62,262 nt of DNA from Amycolatopsis echigonensis (lineage in GTDB: Bacteria > Actinomycetota > Actinomycetes > Mycobacteriales > Pseudonocardiaceae), in the NCBI RefSeq assembly GCF_014174495.1, contig NZ_JACJHR010000054.1, positions 1 to 62,262 on the forward strand, given 5' to 3'. The notes beneath the pieces were generated by a model. That model had not been told where the DNA came from, made no database searches, and saw only the letters and a list, made by a program, of their open reading frames with translations. This document shows positions 51,596 through 60,204 of the stretch, in pieces. The translations under genes were made by a program, and so were the position numbers. How positions within the stretch are numbered: position 1 is the stretch's first letter; the number at the start of each line of letters is the position of its first letter.

Positions 51596-51607
51596 ATTAT
51601 ATACGAT
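51596..51607. promoter_or_regulatory. Candidate GntR site near the MHS transporter
   Basis: ATTATATACGAT lies 39 bp before the transporter start and could overlap its -10 region. It shares the ATATAC core with the site at 51475. Confidence 0.5.
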
Positions 51608-51645
51608 CTGCTCCAGTCTGGGAGCACCGTCAGCAGGGAGGCGCA

Positions 51646-52974
51646 ATGCCGCGCACCACCGGGATCAGCAGAGAGCACCGCCGTGTCGTGCTGGCGGCCA
51701 TGGTCGGCACGACCATCGAATGGTTCGACTTCTTCATCTACGCGATCTGCGCCGGTCTCGTCTTCGCGACGCAGTACTTCGCGGTGCTCGGCAAGGACGC
51801 GCTGATCCTGTCCTTCGCGACGGTCGGCATCAGTTTCTTCTTCCGCCCGATCGGCGCGGTGATCGCCGGGCATCTCGGCGACCGGCTGGGCAGGCGCGCG
51901 ATGCTGATCCTCACCCTGCTGCTGATGGGCATCTCGACGGTGCTGATCGGCCTGGTGCCGAACACCGCGTCGATCGGGGTGTGGGCACCGATCATCCTGG
52001 TGCTGCTGCGCATCGTGCAGGGGCTGTCGGCTGGCGGCGAATGGGGCGGCGCGGCCCTGCTCGCGGTCGAGCACGCTCCCGCGGAACGGCGCGGGCTGTA
52101 CGGCGCGTTCCCGCAGATCGGCGTGCCGATCGGGCTGCTGCTGGCCAATGGCGTCCTCGCGCTGGTCACCGCGGTGACGACGCCGGAGCAGTTTCTCGCG
52201 TGGGGCTGGCGGATCCCGTTCCTGCTGAGCGTGGTGCTGATCGTCGCCGGCCTGATGATCCGGTCCCGGGTCGCGGAAAGCCCGGTGTTCGAGGAGGTCC
52301 GCGAGAAGAAGGCGCGGTCGAGCATGCCGCTGGTGCAGTTGTTCCGGCACCACTGGAAGCTGGTCGTCGCGGGTGCACTGCTGTTCGCGGCCAACAACGC
52401 CGTCGGCTACATGACCACCGGCGGATACGTGCAGTCGTACGCGACCAAGTCGCTGCACCTGGACCGGTCGACGGTGCTCATCGCGGTGATGATCTCCGCC
52501 GTCGCCTGGCTGGTGAGCACGCTCGCCGGTGGCTGGCTCGCCGACCGCGTCGGCCGAGTGCGCACCTATCAGATCGGGTTCGTGCTGCAGCTGGTCTGGA
52601 TGTTCCCGTTCTTCGAGCTGGTCAACACGGGAAGCGTCGGGATGCTCGTGCTCGCGCTGGTGCTGTTCTCGGTCGGGCTCGGGTTGACCTACGGACCGCA
52701 GTCGGCGCTGTACGCGGAGATGTACCCGACGACGGTCCGCTACAGCGGCGCGGCGATCTCGTACGCGATCGGCGCAGTGCTCGGCGGAGCGTTCGCGCCG
52801 ACTATCGCCGAGGCACTGCAGACCAGCACCGGAACGGTCTACGCAGTCGGCGGCTACCTCGCCGTGATGACCGTGATCGGCCTGGTCACGAGCTTCTTCG
52901 TCAAGGACCGGAAGGGCGCGTCGCTCAGTTCCGCGCCCGCGGACGCACCGGCGGCAACAGTCGAAAACGTCTGA
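51646..52974 (+). CDS. MHS-family (MFS) metabolite:proton symporter
   Basis: A 442-residue, 12-helix transporter of the metabolite:H+ symporter group (ShiA/ProP/KgtP relatives). The signature TTIEWFDFFIYA in helix 1, the loop GHLGDRLGRRAML after helix 2 and LRIVQGLSAGGEWGGA are diagnostic. It imports an organic or amino acid; the substrate is unknown. ATG 51646 follows CAGGGAGG. The class III aminotransferase 360 bp downstream suggests an amino-acid-like substrate. Confidence 0.93.
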   Translation: MPRTTGISREHRRVVLAAMVGTTIEWFDFFIYAICAGLVFATQYFAVLGKDALILSFATVGISFFFRPIGAVIAGHLGDRLGRRAMLILTLLLMGISTVLIGLVPNTASIGVWAPIILVLLRIVQGLSAGGEWGGAALLAVEHAPAERRGLYGAFPQIGVPIGLLLANGVLALVTAVTTPEQFLAWGWRIPFLLSVVLIVAGLMIRSRVAESPVFEEVREKKARSSMPLVQLFRHHWKLVVAGALLFAANNAVGYMTTGGYVQSYATKSLHLDRSTVLIAVMISAVAWLVSTLAGGWLADRVGRVRTYQIGFVLQLVWMFPFFELVNTGSVGMLVLALVLFSVGLGLTYGPQSALYAEMYPTTVRYSGAAISYAIGAVLGGAFAPTIAEALQTSTGTVYAVGGYLAVMTVIGLVTSFFVKDRKGASLSSAPADAPAATVENV

Positions 52975-52987
52975 GCGGGGGCGCGCG

Positions 52988-53263
52988 ATGCGGACCCAGA
53001 GCCGGAAGGACTACTGCGCGTGGCTCGAAGCGGCCGCCCGGGACGCGCACGACGCGATCAACCGGATCCACGTCGACGCCTACGCCGATTTGGTCCGCGC
53101 CGCCGAGCTCTACCAGGGCGAGCTGGCGTGCCGCCGTCCGGTGCGGCGGCACGCGCCCGGTCTGCCCGGCCGGGGACATCGCCATCGGGACGCCGGCCTG
53201 CGGAGTTCCGCGACGGCGCGCGTCGAGGGGCCGCGGTTCGCCGATCCCCGGCCGGGCGGGTAG
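52988..53263 (+). CDS. Small hypothetical protein between transporter and aminotransferase
   Basis: A 91-codon frame starting ATG after AGCGGGGGC, 13 bp from the transporter stop. Residues 1-48 form a plausible amphipathic helical segment (KDYCAWLEAAARDAHDAI) with strong third-position G/C. From about residue 49 the sequence becomes Arg/Pro/Gly-rich. Either the real protein is short and frameshifted near 53130-53160, or the 3' half is non-coding. No family is recognised. Confidence 0.45.
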   Translation: MRTQSRKDYCAWLEAAARDAHDAINRIHVDAYADLVRAAELYQGELACRRPVRRHAPGLPGRGHRHRDAGLRSSATARVEGPRFADPRPGG

Positions 53264-53332
53264 AAAGGGCGGCGGCGGCCGGTCGCCGCTTCCCGCGGCG
53301 CCGGCCGGTTGAGCCGACCCCGAGGAGGAGCA

Positions 53333-54604
53333 ATGCCGGACCAGCAGCCGAACCCGCTGTGGCACCCGTTCGCGGACATGGGCGCGGTCGACGGAAACCG
53401 GTTCGTGGTGACCCGCGGCGAGGGGTCCTATGTGTGGGACGACGCCGGCCGACGCTACTTCGACGCCTCCGCGTCGCTGTGGTACTCGAACCTCGGCCAC
53501 GGCCGTCCCGAGATCACCCGCGCGGTCACCGAGCAGCTGGAGAAGCTCGACGCGTACAACCTGTTCGGCGGGGTCGCGAACGAACCGGCGCTGAAGCTGG
53601 CGTCGCGGCTGTCCGAGCTGGCTCCGGTGCCGGGGTCGAAGGTGTTCCTCGGCTCGGGCGGCGGCGACATGGTGGACACCGCGGTGAAGATCGCGCGCTC
53701 CTATTTCGTCCACACTGGACGCCCGGACAAGACCCACGTCATCAGCCGGACCCAGGGTTACCACGGCACCCACGGATTCGGGACCGCCGCGGCCGGGATC
53801 CCGGCGAACGCGGAGGGCTGGGGTCCGCCGGCCGCGGATTTCTCGCAGGTGCCGTACGACAACGCGGCGGCGCTGGAGGAGGAAATCCTCCGGGTGGGGC
53901 CGGAGCGGGTCGCCGCGTTCTTCTGCGAACCAGTCATCGGTGCGGGCGGCGTGCTGCTGCCGCCGGACGGGTACATCGAGGAAGTGGCGGCGATCTGCCG
54001 CAAGCACGAGGTGCTGTTCGTCGCCGACTGCGTGATCTGCGCGTGGGGCCGGCTCGGCACCTGGTACGGCATCGACCGGTGGTCGGTGCAGCCGGACTTG
54101 GTGACCACAGCGAAGGGCGTGACGAGCGGGACTATCCCGCTGGGCGTGCTGCTGGTGGCACCGCACGTGGCGGAGCCGTTCTTCACCGGCCGCCCGGGCG
54201 CGCCGATCCTGCGCCACGGCGCGACGTACGCCGGGCACCCGGTCGCTTGCGCCGCGGCGAACGCGACGCTGGACATCTACGAGCGCGACGACATCATCCC
54301 GCGCGGCAAGGCGCTGGAGAAGCCGCTCGCGGACGCGCTTTCCGGGGCCGTCGGGCATCCGGCGGTGGCGGAAGTCCGGGCCGGGCTGGGGTTCCTGGCC
54401 GCGGTGGAACTTGCGCCGGACCTGCTTGCCGCGGACCCGGGTGCGCCCGGCCGGCTGCACAAGTTCCTGCTCGAGGAGGGCGTGATCGTGCGCTCGCTCG
54501 GCAAGGGAATGGCGGTGTCGCCGCCGCTGGTGGCCGAGGAAGCGGAGCTGGACCTGCTGGCCGCGGCCGTTCCGCGGGCGCTGGACCGGTTGCTGAAGAA
54601 CTGA
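53333..54604 (+). CDS. Class III aminotransferase, second
   Basis: A 423-residue PLP aminotransferase. Its opening (NPLWHPFADMGAV) is of the type found in adenosylmethionine/putrescine/beta-alanine:pyruvate aminotransferases. It has GSGGGDMVDTAVKIAR for PLP phosphate binding and K261 in TTAKGVTSGTIPLG. The expected Asp is in FVADCVICAWGRLG, where Glu-Val is more common. ATG 53333 follows GAGGAGGAG. It probably processes the substrate imported by the MHS transporter. Confidence 0.92.
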   Translation: MPDQQPNPLWHPFADMGAVDGNRFVVTRGEGSYVWDDAGRRYFDASASLWYSNLGHGRPEITRAVTEQLEKLDAYNLFGGVANEPALKLASRLSELAPVPGSKVFLGSGGGDMVDTAVKIARSYFVHTGRPDKTHVISRTQGYHGTHGFGTAAAGIPANAEGWGPPAADFSQVPYDNAAALEEEILRVGPERVAAFFCEPVIGAGGVLLPPDGYIEEVAAICRKHEVLFVADCVICAWGRLGTWYGIDRWSVQPDLVTTAKGVTSGTIPLGVLLVAPHVAEPFFTGRPGAPILRHGATYAGHPVACAAANATLDIYERDDIIPRGKALEKPLADALSGAVGHPAVAEVRAGLGFLAAVELAPDLLAADPGAPGRLHKFLLEEGVIVRSLGKGMAVSPPLVAEEAELDLLAAAVPRALDRLLKN

Positions 54605-54613
54605 CGTTTTTTA

Positions 54614-54648
54614 CTGCGGCGGCACCGGGATTTCCGGCGCCGCCGCAG
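54614..54648. terminator. Hairpin between convergent genes
   Basis: Perfect 10-bp arms (54614-54623 and 54639-54648) with an inner CCGG/CCGG stem lie between the aminotransferase and the secreted esterase. A T6 run precedes, but none follows, on the plus strand. Confidence 0.6.
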
Positions 54649-54666
54649 TCGTATGTCTACAAAGGA

Positions 54667-55734
54667 CTACTTACAGGCGAGCGTCCCGGTGCGCAGGGCG
54701 TGGTTGTCGTCGTTGTCGTCGTCGGACCACACGACCTGCTTGGTCCCGTTCGCGCACGTCGACTGCGGCGCGATCGCGAAACCCTCGTTGTTGTAATTCG
54801 CCATCCCGGACGGGCGGTCGTATTGCGCGGTGACCGCGAACGCGCCCGTCGCGTTGACGTCGAGCGTCGTGGTGCGGCCCTTGCACGTGTTGTCGCATTC
54901 GGCCCACAGATGGCCGGTCGCCGGTTCGTATTCGAGGTCCATCACCGCCGGGAACCCGCTGTCGATGGTGGCGACGCGCGTGTACTTGCTCCCGGACTGG
55001 TCGAGCGCGTACGCGTAGACCTTGCCGTTGGCCTCCAGGCCGACGAAGTACAGGCCGGTCCCATGGTTCGGGTAGCTCGCCGGGTTGTAGGCGGCTTTCG
55101 TGTGCTCGTCCCGGAATTTGTGCGCGGTGAGCGCCGAGTCGGGCACCCAGGCGATGGCCTCGAGGCCCTTGTTGGGCTCGACCGACGGCAGATCCGACGT
55201 GAGGTCCCATTCCCCGGTTGCGTTCAGCGCCTTGCCCGACCCGGAGACGGCGTAGCGGAGCACGGCGGGCTTGCTCGTGTCGCCGTTGTCGTTGTCGCGC
55301 TCGGTGGAGGTGAAGACCCCGTCCGGGGTGACGACGACTCCTTCGGCGTCCGGGTCGCCGCTGCCGTCGGGGTAGTGCAGGGCCTTGCCCTCGGACCAGC
55401 CGTTGGCGGTGTCGGGCCGCCATTTGCTTCCGTCCGGGACTAGCCGGTACAGGGTGCTCGGGCCGTTTTTTACTGCCCACAACACGGTGGGCGATTCGTA
55501 CGACACGCCGCTGAGGTTGCTGCCGAAAACCCCGGCGTCATCGGCGATGGAGACCTTCGACCCGCCGGGCCACGCCGTGGCTTTCGGGATGGCTGCTGCG
55601 GGGGTAGCTGCCGCCGGGGCAGCTGTCGGTGCCGCGTGGGCCGCCCCGGCCCCGGCCGCGAGTGCGAGGACCGACAACGCGACAGTGACCCGGATTTTTC
55701 CACGCCGAGGTAGGGCACGCTGGTGCGCAAGCAA
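54667..55734 (-). CDS. Secreted phytase-like esterase / beta-propeller protein
   Basis: A 355-residue exported protein. The first ~35 residues are a signal peptide (RGKIRVTVALSVLALAAGAGAAHA). The mature part contains repeated blade-like segments of the 'esterase-like activity of phytase' group: LSGVSYESPTVLWAVKNG, DAEGVVVTPDGVFTSTERD, NKGLEAIAWVPDSAL. Acidic clusters near the C-terminus (WSDDDNDDNHALRTG) may bind calcium. I choose TTG 55734, eight bases after AAGGAG; the frame upstream lacks a signal peptide and SD. It is read toward the aminotransferase. Confidence 0.8.
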   Translation of the reverse strand: MLAHQRALPRRGKIRVTVALSVLALAAGAGAAHAAPTAAPAAATPAAAIPKATAWPGGSKVSIADDAGVFGSNLSGVSYESPTVLWAVKNGPSTLYRLVPDGSKWRPDTANGWSEGKALHYPDGSGDPDAEGVVVTPDGVFTSTERDNDNGDTSKPAVLRYAVSGSGKALNATGEWDLTSDLPSVEPNKGLEAIAWVPDSALTAHKFRDEHTKAAYNPASYPNHGTGLYFVGLEANGKVYAYALDQSGSKYTRVATIDSGFPAVMDLEYEPATGHLWAECDNTCKGRTTTLDVNATGAFAVTAQYDRPSGMANYNNEGFAIAPQSTCANGTKQVVWSDDDNDDNHALRTGTLACK

Positions 55735-56012
55735 AGGAGCCGCTCCTTCTGTCCGTCGGGCACGGGTGCAGGGCCGTGCCGAGGTGGTCGCTGCTGACAA
55801 GCGGCGGTCCCGCTTCACGGGACTTACAGCAGTGGATGATCGACAGTGGAGCACAACGCGTGGCCAGTAAGCAACAAACAGCAGGTGATGTTGTCCCGAT
55901 GACCGGCACGGCGGTTCCGCGCTGGGCCGATCACCGTGCTGTCAACGGCAAACGGCCATCCGGCGACAGCGCCCGGACGCCGAGCGACAATCACTGAGCG
56001 GCGGCCACCCGG

Positions 56013-56770
56013 GTGCCAGGCTGCCACGCCGGGCGGCGGTCACTGGGTGCTGGGGGAGAGTCGTTGGGCTTGTGGTTCGATCGCGCCGGGCGGCGGTCGT
56101 CGGCCACCCGGGTGGCCGGCTGCCACGCCGGGCGGCGGTTGCCGGGTGCTGGGGGAGAGTCGTCGGGCTTGTGGTTCGACCACGCCGGGCGGCGGTCGGC
56201 GGGCTGCGGTTCCGCCACGCCGACGGCGGTCACCGGTCACCGGGCGGCAGTCGCCGGGCTTGCGGTTGCGCCAAACCCGGCGGCGGTCACCAGGCGGCGG
56301 CAGTCACGCCGGGCGGCGGTCACCGGTCACCGGGCGGCAGTCGTCGGGCTTGTGGTTCCACTACGCCGGGCGGCGGTCATCGGCCACCGGGCTGCCACGC
56401 CGGGCGGCGGTCACCGGGTGTTGGGCGAGAGTCGTCGGGCTTGCGGTCTGCCACGCCGGGCGGTGATCACCTATCGCCGGGCGGCGGTCCGCCACCCCGA
56501 CGGCGGTCACCGGCCACCGGGCGGCAGTCGTCGGGCTTGCAGTTCCGCCAAACCCGGCGGCGGTCACCAGGCGGCGGGCACCCACGCCGGGCGACAGTCA
56601 CCGTGCGGCGGTCACCGGGCTTGTGGTTCCGCCACGCCGGGCGGCGTCACCGAGTGCCGGGTGACAGTCACCGTATGGCAGTCACCGAGCGGCGGTCACC
56701 TGGCTTGTGGTTCCGCCACGCCGGGCGGCGTCACCGGGTGCAGAGCGGCAGTCACCGGGCGGTGGTCCGC
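56013..56770. repeat. Degenerate tandem repeat, about eight units of 84-99 bp
   Basis: The block GGGCTTGYGGTT recurs at about 56066, 56165, 56256, 56346, 56437, 56533, 56617 and 56701 (the last with one change). CACGCCGGGCGGCGGTCACCGG-like sequence sits between. All forward frames give Gly/Arg-rich, interrupted sequences. The tract occupies most of the gap between the secreted esterase and the 65-aa gene. Another ~280 bp (55735-56012) shows only the esterase promoter region. Confidence 0.85.
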
Positions 56771-56949
56771 CACACCGGCACGTTGACGACCGCCGCTGGC
56801 ATTCCGGGGGTCCCGGTGTCGCCGGGGACGATCGTGAAGCGCCATTTGTCCACGCCGCCTCCCATGATCTCGGCATAGCGGCGGGCGCCGTCCGCGTTCG
56901 CGAAGCGGACCTGCTGACCACTGGCGAGGTGGGTGATCTTGACCGCCAC
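56752..56949 (-). CDS. Small conserved-looking hypothetical protein (65 aa)
   Basis: A 65-residue protein starting GTG after GGAGG. It reads VKITHLASGQQVRFANADG near the start, with RRYAEIMGG and FTIVPGDTGTPG later, compatible with a small alpha/beta fold. No family is recognised. The SD, normal composition and abrupt end at the repeat tract support coding over the opposing frames. A LexA-box-like palindrome lies 87 bp upstream. The last codons run into the tandem repeat, which may have altered the C-terminus. Confidence 0.65.
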   Translation of the reverse strand: MAVKITHLASGQQVRFANADGARRYAEIMGGGVDKWRFTIVPGDTGTPGMPAAVVNVPVWRTTAR

Positions 56950-57339
56950 ACTGCCTCCTGGGATCGATCGACGGACGGGTTCTGCGTGGGCGCCGGCCCG
57001 CGGAGCTTCCCCCTCCGGGGCCGGCCCAACCAGTAGAACACGTGTTCGATTCCCTGGGCAATCCAGGTCCCCCTCCCGAGCGACCCCGGACCGTGCCCGT
57101 GGGTCGAGTCCGCCGGTGCGGCGGCGGAAATCGGTTCGTAGACGGGAGTTCGCAGCGGGATCTCGGACGGAGCGCGGCCGAGGCGCAGGGTCGAGCCAGA
57201 GCGGCCAGCGGCCCTTCCCTCGGGCGGCCCGGCGTTCGCCGCGGCCGAGCATCGAAGGCTATGCGGTGCGGACGACCTCAGCGTAACCGAAGCGGAATCG
57301 CTTGTGTCCCAACAGAAACCCAAGTCAACCGGGCAGACC
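56950..57339. other. 390-bp gap, mostly promoter region
   Basis: No gene is seen. It contains the SD of the 65-aa gene, a GC hairpin-like stretch near 57000-57025 and the GAACACGTGTTC palindrome at 57036. A GTTCGATTC string at 57044 resembles a tRNA T-loop, but its flanks do not pair and no tRNA body is present. Confidence 0.5.
57036..57047. promoter_or_regulatory. LexA (SOS)-box-like palindrome
   Basis: GAACACGTGTTC with flanking T-A and G-A fits the actinobacterial SOS box pattern (TCGAACnnnnGTTCGA) at all eight core positions and the right flank. It is 87 bp upstream of the 65-aa gene. About one chance match of the core is expected in a window this size. Confidence 0.4.
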
Positions 57340-57840
57340 TCACCGCGCCCGCACCATCGCCACCCGAGGCCACCGGTCCAGCCCTCGCGCGATTTCCGCC
57401 CGCCGGATCTCTCGCAGCGCCGGACCCTGCTCCTCGTCGGCCAGCACGCGGAACCCGAGCCGCTCGTAGTAGGGCGCGTTCCACGGCACCTCGGCGAACG
57501 TCGTCAGTGTCAGCCCGGACCGCCCGCGCTCCGCGGCCCAGTCGCCGACCGTCTCGATCAGCGCCCGCCCCAGCCCGCGGCGCGCGTGGCTCGGCAGCAG
57601 CGAAACCTGTTCCACGTGGCCGAAACCGTCGACCTCCTCGGCGAGCACGTACGCCGCGATCGTCCCGTCGTCGTCCCAGACCCAGCATCGGCCCGCGGCC
57701 TGGAATGCCGCGAGGTCCTCGACCGAAGGCGGTGCGTCGTCGGCGATCTCGGCCATGCCGACGGTCCGGAACGGTTCTCCGGCGGCGCGTTCGAGATCGG
57801 GCAGCACGGGAAGGTCGGCCGAAGCGGCGAGACGGATCAC
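57340..57840 (-). CDS. GNAT-family N-acetyltransferase
   Basis: A 166-residue GNAT protein. Motif A is VEQVSLLPSHARRGLGRALIE, with the acetyl-CoA loop RRGLGR near residue 90, followed by LTTFAEVPWNAPYYERLGFRVL. The substrate is unknown. Start GTG 57840 lies 7 bp after TAAAAT, a good -10 element, so it appears leaderless. Its promoter thus overlaps the end of the IclR gene 17 bp upstream. Confidence 0.9.
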   Translation of the reverse strand: MIRLAASADLPVLPDLERAAGEPFRTVGMAEIADDAPPSVEDLAAFQAAGRCWVWDDDGTIAAYVLAEEVDGFGHVEQVSLLPSHARRGLGRALIETVGDWAAERGRSGLTLTTFAEVPWNAPYYERLGFRVLADEEQGPALREIRRAEIARGLDRWPRVAMVRAR

Positions 57841-57856
57841 TGGCCCGATTTTACGG

Positions 57857-58612
57857 CTACACGGAGTATTCGGAAATCGCATTTCCGATCTGCTCGGCGT
57901 AAGAGCGCAACGCCGCGATCGCCCGCTGGCGCTCGCCGTCGCCGATGCGGGTGGCCGGCCCGACGAAGGTCAGGACGCTCGGCCGGTGCCGGTCGGCGCT
58001 GACCGGCACCGAGCAGCACCACACGCCGTCCTCGATCTCGCCCCAGCTCTGCATGAAGCGATTGGCCAGCGCGTCCTTGAGGGCGTCGCGCACCTCGGCG
58101 CCGCGTTCCCGGGCGATCCGGGCGACCTGGCGTTCGCGTTCGCCGTCGGGCAGGAGGGCGAGCAGCATCTTCCCGGTCGCGCCGACGCCGAGCGGGATCG
58201 AATGCCCCGGCTGGAACGTGAACCGCATCGGGCGGTCGCATTCGACCAGGTCGCTGCACACCGCGGCCTCGCCGAAGTGCTGGAACAGCAGGACGGTCTC
58301 GCCGAGTTCGCGCACGGCCTCTTCCATCACCGGCCGCGCGACCCGGGCCAGGTCGTTCGCGAGCCGGGCGGCGCGCGCGAGCGGCATGACGCGGCTGGTG
58401 ACGTGATAGCGCCCGGACCGGGACTCTTCGAGCAGCTGCAATTCTTTCAGCAACTGCACGTAACGGTAGGTAGTGGCGACCGGACTGCCGATCGCCTCGG
58501 CGAGTTCCGCCACGCTGGCCTCCCAGCGCCGCTCGGTGAACGACAACAGCAACTGGAGCACTTTCCGGGAACTGTTGGCCCCGGCCGTGCGACGGAGACC
58601 GGGCTCAGACAT
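57857..58612 (-). CDS. IclR-family transcriptional regulator
   Basis: A 251-residue IclR protein. The N-terminal winged HTH is at ~15-70 (RKVLQLLLSFTERRWEASVAELAEAIG, TTYRYVQLLKELQLL). The C-terminal ligand domain holds HSIPLGVGATGKMLLAL and the CCSVPVSADRHR segment; Cys-Cys there is slightly unusual. ATG 58612 follows GAAGAGG. No catabolic target is adjacent. A small perfect palindrome upstream suggests autoregulation. Confidence 0.92.
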   Translation of the reverse strand: MSEPGLRRTAGANSSRKVLQLLLSFTERRWEASVAELAEAIGSPVATTYRYVQLLKELQLLEESRSGRYHVTSRVMPLARAARLANDLARVARPVMEEAVRELGETVLLFQHFGEAAVCSDLVECDRPMRFTFQPGHSIPLGVGATGKMLLALLPDGERERQVARIARERGAEVRDALKDALANRFMQSWGEIEDGVWCCSVPVSADRHRPSVLTFVGPATRIGDGERQRAIAALRSYAEQIGNAISEYSV

Positions 58613-58658
58613 CGTGAAACCTCTTCGCGAGTTCACCAAATCCAGTTACGAACGCGTC

Positions 58659-58669
58659 GGTAAATTACC
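58659..58669. promoter_or_regulatory. Palindrome upstream of the IclR gene
   Basis: GGTAAATTACC (5-bp arms around A) is 46 bp before the IclR start codon, in the 62-bp gap to the PH-domain gene. It is a plausible operator or -10 region. Confidence 0.4.
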
Positions 58670-58674
58670 ACAGG

Positions 58675-60204
58675 TCACGGTTTTTCCGCCCCGGCGAGAA
58701 ACGGGGTCAGCAATCCGGGGACGGCGGTGTCCGCGAGAGCGAGCCCGGCGCCTTCGTCGACATCCAGCACGCGGTAGTGCCCCCGGCCGGCGGCAACGGG
58801 CGCGATGACGGTGACCAGTCCGGCCCGCCGCTGGAACAGCGACTGGTGCACGACGATCCCGGTGAGCCGGTCCCGCCGGACGGCGACCGTCGCCCTGGCC
58901 AGCGACCCGGAACGGGTGACGAGGTAGCGGCCGGTGATCGCGTGGCCGAGCGAGCGGTACCGGTCGAAGCCGACTAGGACGGCGAACGGCAGCAGCACGA
59001 GCGCGGCCTGCCACGGCCATTCCGGCAGTACATCCAGCCAGGCCAGCGCGAACAGTGCGGCCGACAGCGCCAGCACGGCGAATACGGCGCGGGTGAGCCG
59101 GCGGGTCAGCGCGCGCCGGGAATGCCGCACGAGGGGGACATTCGTGAAGTCCGCGCCGAGCACCTCGCTCGCGATCTCCCGGGCTTTCCCGGCCGGAGCA
59201 GGCGGCAGCAGCAGGCCGCCGCCGCGGTCCGCGCCCTTGCCCTCGCGCAGCCCGGCCGCGACCGCGACGCATTTCGCGCCGCCGACCATCCGCAGCGGCA
59301 ACGGTTCCTTGATCTCGACGCCGCGCAACCGGTCTTCCTCGATCGACACCGACCGCGTCGTGATCAGGCCGCGCCGGATGTGCAGCGTGCCGCCCGGTTC
59401 GCGGGTGAGCCGGAAGTTCCAGAACGACAACACGTATCCGCCGACCGACAGCACCGACACGAGCACGAGCAGCCCGGCCGCCGCGAGCACCACGGTGAGC
59501 CACACCGGTTGTTCGAGCGCGCGGTTGGTGAGGTCGCGCAGCGGCCCGAAACTTGTCGGATCGAAGTGCAGTTCGTGCGCGAAGTGATAGACGGTGCCGA
59601 GGATCGCGGCGACCACCGCGAGCCCGGACAACGTGAACGGCGCGTACCGCACCCAGCGTTTGTCGACCTCGGCGACGAGCGATTCCGGCGGTTGCGGCGC
59701 TTCGGTTTCCACGGTTTTCCGGTGCAGCAACAGGGCCCGCAGCCGCTCGGCCTCCGCGCGGGTGACCGCGTCGAGCACGAGCTGGTCCTTGCCCGGTCCT
59801 TTTCCGTGATCATGCCGTCCGGTGCCGATTCGTACCGCAGACAGCGAGAAAAGCCGATGTTTCGGTTCCGAAAGCACGTCTACGGTACGGATTCGATCGC
59901 GCGGAATCGCGCGTTGCTTGCGCAGCAGCAGCCCGGTGTGCCATTCGATCTGGGTCGCGGTGACGCGGTAGCGCGAGGTGAGGCAGTGCGAAATGCCGAC
60001 GCCGATCGTCACCGCGGTGGCGGCGAGACCGATCCACTGCCAGTTGTTTCCGTGGCCGAGCAGCAGCGCACCAACGAGTACCGGCAGCGACTTCACGAGG
60101 TCGAGGACCGGGCGGATCAGCAACATCCGGCGGTCGAGGCGATGCCAGGGCGCGTCGCCGGTGCCTTCGGCGGCGACCGGCGGGGAAGGCGCGGCGGCGT
60201 TCAC
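58675..60204 (-). CDS. Multi-PH-domain membrane protein (YdbT-like)
   Basis: A 509-residue membrane protein with paired hydrophobic helices near residues 35-75, 185-245 and 375-410. Each is followed by a bacterial PH (bPH_2, formerly DUF304) domain with the characteristic VTATQIEWHTGLLLRKQRAIP and RRGLITTRSVSIEEDRLRGVE motifs. Function is unknown; YdbS/YdbT pairs are membrane-associated and linked to envelope stress in Bacillus. The GTG start overlaps the end of the smaller PH-domain gene by four bases. Confidence 0.9.
   Translation of the reverse strand: MNAAAPSPPVAAEGTGDAPWHRLDRRMLLIRPVLDLVKSLPVLVGALLLGHGNNWQWIGLAATAVTIGVGISHCLTSRYRVTATQIEWHTGLLLRKQRAIPRDRIRTVDVLSEPKHRLFSLSAVRIGTGRHDHGKGPGKDQLVLDAVTRAEAERLRALLLHRKTVETEAPQPPESLVAEVDKRWVRYAPFTLSGLAVVAAILGTVYHFAHELHFDPTSFGPLRDLTNRALEQPVWLTVVLAAAGLLVLVSVLSVGGYVLSFWNFRLTREPGGTLHIRRGLITTRSVSIEEDRLRGVEIKEPLPLRMVGGAKCVAVAAGLREGKGADRGGGLLLPPAPAGKAREIASEVLGADFTNVPLVRHSRRALTRRLTRAVFAVLALSAALFALAWLDVLPEWPWQAALVLLPFAVLVGFDRYRSLGHAITGRYLVTRSGSLARATVAVRRDRLTGIVVHQSLFQRRAGLVTVIAPVAAGRGHYRVLDVDEGAGLALADTAVPGLLTPFLAGAEKP

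Noticed and set aside
56013..56770. CRISPR array
   Set aside because: Units are degenerate, have no constant repeat/unique spacer structure, and no cas gene is present.
56013..56786. Open frames of 176-268 codons inside the 56-kb repeat
   Set aside because: Three frames are open at once because of the repeat; products are low-complexity Gly/Arg/Ala without SD or motifs.
57036..57070. tRNA 3' fragment suggested by GTTCGATTC
   Set aside because: The flanks do not form a T-stem or acceptor stem, and no D-arm or anticodon arm is upstream.
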